Positions 60,542 to 64,000 of a DNA stretch of 64,000 nucleotides are shown piece after piece (positions within the stretch are counted from its first letter, which is position 1; the number at the start of each line of letters is the position of its first letter). The position numbers and the translations under genes are program-made. This DNA is from an uncultured Chryseobacterium sp. (GTDB taxonomy: Bacteria > Bacteroidota > Bacteroidia > Flavobacteriales > Weeksellaceae): assembly GCA_913774355.1 (NCBI GenBank), contig CAJYGB010000042.1, forward strand, positions 1 through 64,000. The letters run 5' to 3'. The notes below the pieces were generated by a model. The model was not told where the DNA came from, did not search any database, and saw nothing but the letters and a program-made list of their open reading frames with translations.

Positions 60542-61738
60542 ATGGAAAGGATAATGTTACAGCCACGTTTTAAAGATTCGGAGCATTTCAAAGATTTCTG
60601 GACAAATGGCAACGGCAAACAGCTGCTGGAGTTTTCCGGAGCGGAAGTCAGCTTTCGGGATTTTGAGAAATTTGTCCCGTATTACGATCATGTTGATGAA
60701 ACCGGGGATCAGGTCGTAAAAGATATTTATTTCACCCAGAACTTTCACCAAGCTTCAAAGGAAATAGAAGGCTACATCCGTAATGGTATCTCCGAGGGAG
60801 ACGACACCCCTGAAAGTGTACGACAGCTTTTCCTGCAGGTCCAGACCATTCCGGAATGGCTGGATTATCAACTGATCAAAAGTGGAGCAGAACTTTGTAT
60901 GCGGTGTAACCTCGACTCTCTGATTTCATTACGGGATTACTGCCTGATGGGCGGCTACGATTACGCTTACCTCAATAAACCGCTGATTGCTACCGAAGCC
61001 CTGAAAAAGGGCGCGGTTAAAAGGCTTTCCGAAACACTGGATTTCTGGATCAATGTAACACGGTATGATGCACTGAAAATTCATCAGAAAGGCTACGAAT
61101 TTGCGATCAAGACCAGGCTGATCCATTCTTACGCCAGGCTGTCGGTCAGAAAATATTATAAGGATTGGGATACCGAAAACTGGGGTGAGCCCATCAACTC
61201 CTGGGACATGATGGCGACGTACATCGGTTTCAGCCTGGTGTTTATGCACAGCTTGCATAAACTGGGAAATACAATCTCTGAGGAAGAAGAAAAAGGACTC
61301 TTCCACCTCTGGAAATATGTCGGTTATCTGTTGGGAATTCCTGAAAACCTTTTACCCAATGACAAAAAACAGGCAACCGAATATTTTTATCTGTGGACTT
61401 CCATTCAGCCTCCAGCGGATGATGATTCCGTTCTGCTGGCGCATTCGCTGCTTAATGAGTCGATGGAAAACCCGGCCTTGAAATATAAGTTCCAGCGAAG
61501 AAACCTGCGTTACCTCCATATCTGCTGTACCTGGTTTTTACTGGACGATGAGGTTTGCAGGAGGCTCCGGATTCCGGAAGTTGCCAACAGAAAAGCATTT
61601 CCGCTGGTAAAGCGCGCACTTAATAAAATATACGACCGATTGGTAAGCCGGGAAGCGAGGATCAGGAAAGGAAATGCATCACAAATGAAGGTATTAGGTG
61701 ATTATCATACCATTGTGCAGCATTCTAACTTTCATTAG
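60542..61738 (+). CDS. MpaB/DUF2236-type oxygenase
   Basis: The 398-residue soluble protein matches the oxygenase MpaB family (related to rubber oxygenase Lcp and ER-bound mycophenolic acid enzymes). The start is FKDFWTNGNGKQLLEF. Conserved segments include GGYDYAYLNKPLIATEALKKG, LDFWINVTRYDALKIHQKGYEFAIKTRLIHSYARLSVRKYY (likely heme contacts with His and Arg), INSWDMMATYIGFSLVFMHSLHKLG and YVGYLLGIPENLLP. Members bind a b-type heme and oxidise hydrophobic substrates. The substrate here is unknown. Confidence 0.85.
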   Translation: MERIMLQPRFKDSEHFKDFWTNGNGKQLLEFSGAEVSFRDFEKFVPYYDHVDETGDQVVKDIYFTQNFHQASKEIEGYIRNGISEGDDTPESVRQLFLQVQTIPEWLDYQLIKSGAELCMRCNLDSLISLRDYCLMGGYDYAYLNKPLIATEALKKGAVKRLSETLDFWINVTRYDALKIHQKGYEFAIKTRLIHSYARLSVRKYYKDWDTENWGEPINSWDMMATYIGFSLVFMHSLHKLGNTISEEEEKGLFHLWKYVGYLLGIPENLLPNDKKQATEYFYLWTSIQPPADDDSVLLAHSLLNESMENPALKYKFQRRNLRYLHICCTWFLLDDEVCRRLRIPEVANRKAFPLVKRALNKIYDRLVSREARIRKGNASQMKVLGDYHTIVQHSNFH

Positions 61739-62294
61739 TTTAAGCCCTTACCTTTTATTATTCCATTTTACAATCCAAGTTTATACAATTTATTATTTAA
61801 ACCGGACACTGAAAATTTGTTATGGATCCAGTCAACCACATCAGGCAGATCAAATTTGTTTTTTGACCAATAACTTCTCGGTATGATTTTTTTCGAAAAT
61901 TTACCCGAAGTGACGAAAAGGATTTATTAAAATGCAGAAGTGACAAAGGGTCAACATTGGTTTTTAATCACCAACTTCTCGATCTGATTTTTTTCAAAAA
62001 TCTAATTGAAGGGACATCCATCAAAATCCGATGTCTGATACTCCGGCTGAATTACAACATTTGCCATTAAATAGAAGTAGTTAAAATGGTATACAACGCA
62101 TGCATGCCTTATCATTTACCAGCGAATGCCCTAGCCGAGATTGCAGCGGAAATCCTTTTTTGAAAAAAAAGATTGCAGCGGAAAGCGCGAAAAAGCTCCT
62201 GAAAAAATCAATCTGAAACGGTATTAAAAAATCATAGAATTTTATATTTTTTTTAACTATAAAAACAGGCCCGCGTGGTAGATATTATTCGTTT
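61739..62294. repeat. Degenerate repeats upstream of recA
   Basis: No gene is seen. Two direct repeats of about 54 bases, 100 bases apart (61861-61914 and 61961-62014), share AACTTCTCGrTmTGATTTTTTTC and a GAAGkGAC end. A second pair, GATTGCAGCGGAAA at 62139-62152 and 62171-62184, is separated by complementary T- and A-runs, followed by an AGC-GCGAAAAA-GCT hairpin. This may be a small structured or terminator-like element. The right end should carry the recA promoter. Confidence 0.5.
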
Positions 62295-62311
62295 TTGACG
62301 TTAAATTTTCG

Positions 62312-62319
62312 TATTTTTG
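62312..62319 (+). promoter_or_regulatory. Likely -7 box of recA
   Basis: TATTTTTG fits TAnnTTTG. The recA ATG is 20 bases further on. A TTG at 62295 that would extend recA by 15 codons lies upstream of this box and can be excluded. Confidence 0.45.
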
Positions 62320-62339
62320 ATCAATTATTTAAACAACAG

Positions 62340-63347
62340 ATGAGTAATATAGACGACAAGAAAAAAGCACTCGCGCTGGTGCTTGACAAATTAGATAAAA
62401 CATACGGAAAAGGGACGGTAATGACATTGGGTGACAGTGCCATTGATACGAACATCGAAGTAATTCCTTCAGGATCTTTAGGATTAGACATCGCTCTTGG
62501 AGTAGGTGGTTATCCGAGAGGAAGAATTATTGAGATCTACGGGCCTGAATCTTCCGGTAAAACAACTTTAACGCTTCATGCGATTGCCGAAGCTCAGAAA
62601 GCCGGCGGAATCGCGGCCTTCATTGATGCGGAGCATGCCTTTGACAGAGGATATGCCGGAAAACTGGGTATCGATCTGGAAAACCTGATTATTTCGCAGC
62701 CGGACAACGGGGAACAGGCACTGGAAATCGCCGATAACCTGATTCGTTCTGGAGCAATCGACATCGTGGTAATCGACTCCGTAGCGGCTCTTACACCAAA
62801 AGCGGAAATCGAAGGGGAAATGGGAGATTCCAAAATGGGTCTTCACGCAAGACTGATGTCTCAGGCGTTGAGAAAACTTACCGCTACGATCAACAGAACC
62901 AAATGTACGGTGATCTTCATCAATCAGCTGAGAGAAAAAATCGGGGTGATGTTCGGAAACCCGGAGACCACCACCGGTGGTAACGCTTTGAAATTCTATG
63001 CTTCGGTAAGAGTAGACATCAGAAAAGCGAGTGCCCCTATCAAGAACGGTGACGAGGCAATCGGTAGCCGTGTGAAGGTAAAGATCGTAAAAAACAAGGT
63101 GGCTCCTCCTTTCAAGCAGGCAGAATTCGATATTATGTACGGTGAAGGGGTATCCAAAACCGGAGAAATCCTGGATCAGGCGGTAGAACAGGGGATCGTG
63201 AAGAAAAGCGGTTCTTGGTTCAGCTACGAAGAAACAAAGCTTGGACAAGGCCGTGATGCCGTAAAAGATGTCTTAAAAGACAATCCTGAACTTTCCGAGG
63301 AACTGGAAAATAAAATCAAGGAAGAAATCGCGAATAAAAAGTCGTAA
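62340..63347 (+). CDS. recA: RecA recombinase
   Basis: The 335-residue ATPase forms filaments on single-stranded DNA for strand exchange and SOS induction. Start ATG 62340 gives MSNIDDKKKALALVLDKLDK. Motifs: Walker A GPESSGKTTLT (about 66), AFIDAEHAFDRGYA, Walker B region DIVVIDSVAAL, EGEMGDSKMGLHARLMSQALRKLT (loop L1) and INQLREKIGVMFGNPETTTGGNALKFYASVR (loop L2). The C-terminal tail is short and acidic (NPELSEELENKIKEEI). No LexA box is recognisable upstream. A strong terminator follows. Confidence 0.98.
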   Translation: MSNIDDKKKALALVLDKLDKTYGKGTVMTLGDSAIDTNIEVIPSGSLGLDIALGVGGYPRGRIIEIYGPESSGKTTLTLHAIAEAQKAGGIAAFIDAEHAFDRGYAGKLGIDLENLIISQPDNGEQALEIADNLIRSGAIDIVVIDSVAALTPKAEIEGEMGDSKMGLHARLMSQALRKLTATINRTKCTVIFINQLREKIGVMFGNPETTTGGNALKFYASVRVDIRKASAPIKNGDEAIGSRVKVKIVKNKVAPPFKQAEFDIMYGEGVSKTGEILDQAVEQGIVKKSGSWFSYEETKLGQGRDAVKDVLKDNPELSEELENKIKEEIANKKS

Positions 63348-63368
63348 TTTCTGATATTTACTAAATAG

Positions 63369-63405
63369 AAACCCGGCGGAGCAAAGCTCCGCCGGGTTTG
63401 TTTTA
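63369..63405. terminator. Terminator between recA and the S9 peptidase gene
   Basis: The perfect 14-bp stem AAACCCGGCGGAGC/GCTCCGCCGGGTTT closes an AAA loop and is followed on the plus strand by GTTTTAT. It can serve both converging genes. Confidence 0.83.
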
Positions 63406-63416
63406 TACATTATTGA

Positions 63417-64000
63417 CTAGGGTTTATCGTCTGTTAATTCAAATCCCCAGTCTTTTCCTTTTTGGGTAGCCGGAACACCTTTCGTCATCCAAACCGGAGC
63501 TTTGGCTCCTTTCAGATAATAATCGAAGAACTGCTGTTCACGGATCTGGATGTCTTTCCGGTTCTGGCGTTTGATGAGATTATGATCGTCGCCGTTGTAA
63601 TTCAGGAGCCAGGCCGGCTTTCCGAGACGACGTAAGGCAGTGAACATTTCAATTCCCTGATACCAAGGCACAGCACCATCTTTATCGTTGCTCATAATCA
63701 CCACCGGAGTTTTCACCTGGTCCATCGCAAACAACGGTGAATTTTTAATATACAGATCCGGTGCTTCCCACAAGGTTTTTCCTAACCGGCTTTGTGACTT
63801 TTCGTACTGAAACTGGCGGTTCATTCCGGAAGACCAGCGGATTCCCCCGTAAGCGGAAGTCATATTGACCACCGGTGCACCCGCCCAGGCCGCTGCATAC
63901 ATATCGGTATGAGCAATCAGATAGGCAACCTGGTAACCGCCCCAGCTTTGCCCCTGGATTCCGATTTTCGTCCCGTCTACCCATGGGTTTTGTTTCAGCT
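63417..64000 (-). CDS. Prolyl oligopeptidase (S9) family peptidase, C-terminal part
   Basis: The gene runs off the right edge, and only about the last 193 residues are present. They hold the alpha/beta-hydrolase catalytic triad: GQSWGGYQ (nucleophile Ser in GxSxGG), SNDKDGAVPW (Asp) and GDDHNL (His), with the usual final helix IREQQFFDYYLKGAKAPVWM. The domain matches S9 peptidases (DPP4/acylaminoacyl peptidase-like). In Bacteroidota these are often exported, but the N-terminus lies outside the window. It converges with recA. Confidence 0.93.
   Translation of the reverse strand, partial: LKQNPWVDGTKIGIQGQSWGGYQVAYLIAHTDMYAAAWAGAPVVNMTSAYGGIRWSSGMNRQFQYEKSQSRLGKTLWEAPDLYIKNSPLFAMDQVKTPVVIMSNDKDGAVPWYQGIEMFTALRRLGKPAWLLNYNGDDHNLIKRQNRKDIQIREQQFFDYYLKGAKAPVWMTKGVPATQKGKDWGFELTDDKP

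Noticed and set aside
61698..61886. A 62-codon hydrophobic plus-strand frame at the end of the MpaB gene.
   Set aside because: It begins inside the oxygenase gene and runs into the degenerate repeat. It has no start signal of its own and no family resemblance.
62295..62339. A TTG start extending recA by 15 residues.
   Set aside because: It lies upstream of a TATTTTTG box, and the extra residues do not belong to the family.
62568..63248. A 226-codon minus-strand open frame.
   Set aside because: It is antisense to recA. The conserved gene explains the open frame.

Overview
This window looks like a chromosomal segment of a flavobacterium, most likely Chryseobacterium or a close relative (Weeksellaceae). 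The evidence is: several secreted proteins ending in type IX secretion (T9SS type A) sorting domains with the YPNP motif; Bacteroidota promoters (TTTG about 19 nt upstream of TAnnTTTG) in place of Shine-Dalgarno-rich leaders; an AT-rich genome; a class II HMG-CoA reductase; and dispersed palindromic intergenic repeats. No rRNA, tRNA, CRISPR array, intact transposon or prophage was found. The right edge cuts an S9 peptidase.

Layout. 1-6.4 kb: a small exported protein, a glycine-zipper lipoprotein, a polytopic membrane protein, aroC, two thioredoxin-fold proteins and a DUF1232 protein. 6.5-18.3 kb: a eukaryote-like fused OPRT/OMP decarboxylase (UMP synthase), then an envelope-protein zone with a peptidase-like outer-membrane protein lacking HExxH, tandem lamin-tail T9SS proteins, a 1082-aa predicted outer-membrane protein and a beta-helix T9SS protein. 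18.5-29.4 kb: dusB, deoC with an Lrp-type regulator and an EEP-family nuclease, trmD overlapping an NDH-2-like dehydrogenase, a GH25 lysozyme, a GNAT/FemAB-like protein, a Uup-type ABC-F protein and a Gfo/Idh/MocA oxidoreductase. 29.5-39.9 kb: a TonB siderophore receptor with a likely iron operator, a PepSY-type membrane protein, an outer-membrane protein, peroxiredoxin, MscS, a reprolysin-like T9SS protease with an adjacent lipoprotein, a Cys-rich membrane protein and sucC.

40.0-50.2 kb: a TetR-ABC-HlyD-TolC export operon whose ATPase departs from consensus at several catalytic motifs, a ClC protein without the usual gating glutamate, and an HMG-CoA reductase operon that includes a 54-aa membrane protein. 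50.4-54.2 kb: a DNA-repair neighbourhood. A radical SAM protein and its usual partner (TIGR03916/TIGR03915 types) are separated by the scar of a parDE toxin-antitoxin module, with an AlkD-like protein and an HxlR regulator next to them. 54.3-64 kb: pfkA-gapA, a zincin-like lipoprotein with an overlapping second lipoprotein, a PAS-LuxR regulator, an MpaB-type oxygenase, recA and a partial S9 peptidase.

Most of the window is ordinary core genome plus lineage-specific envelope genes. The best candidates for less described biology are the exporter with the degenerate ATPase (40.1-45.2 kb), the zincin/lipoprotein pair (56.5-59.0 kb), the small coupled membrane protein in the HMG-CoA reductase operon, and the peptidase-like outer-membrane protein at 7.9-10.7 kb. 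The parDE scar is a clear case of toxin-antitoxin decay by internal deletion. All calls come from reading the sequence; no database search was run.
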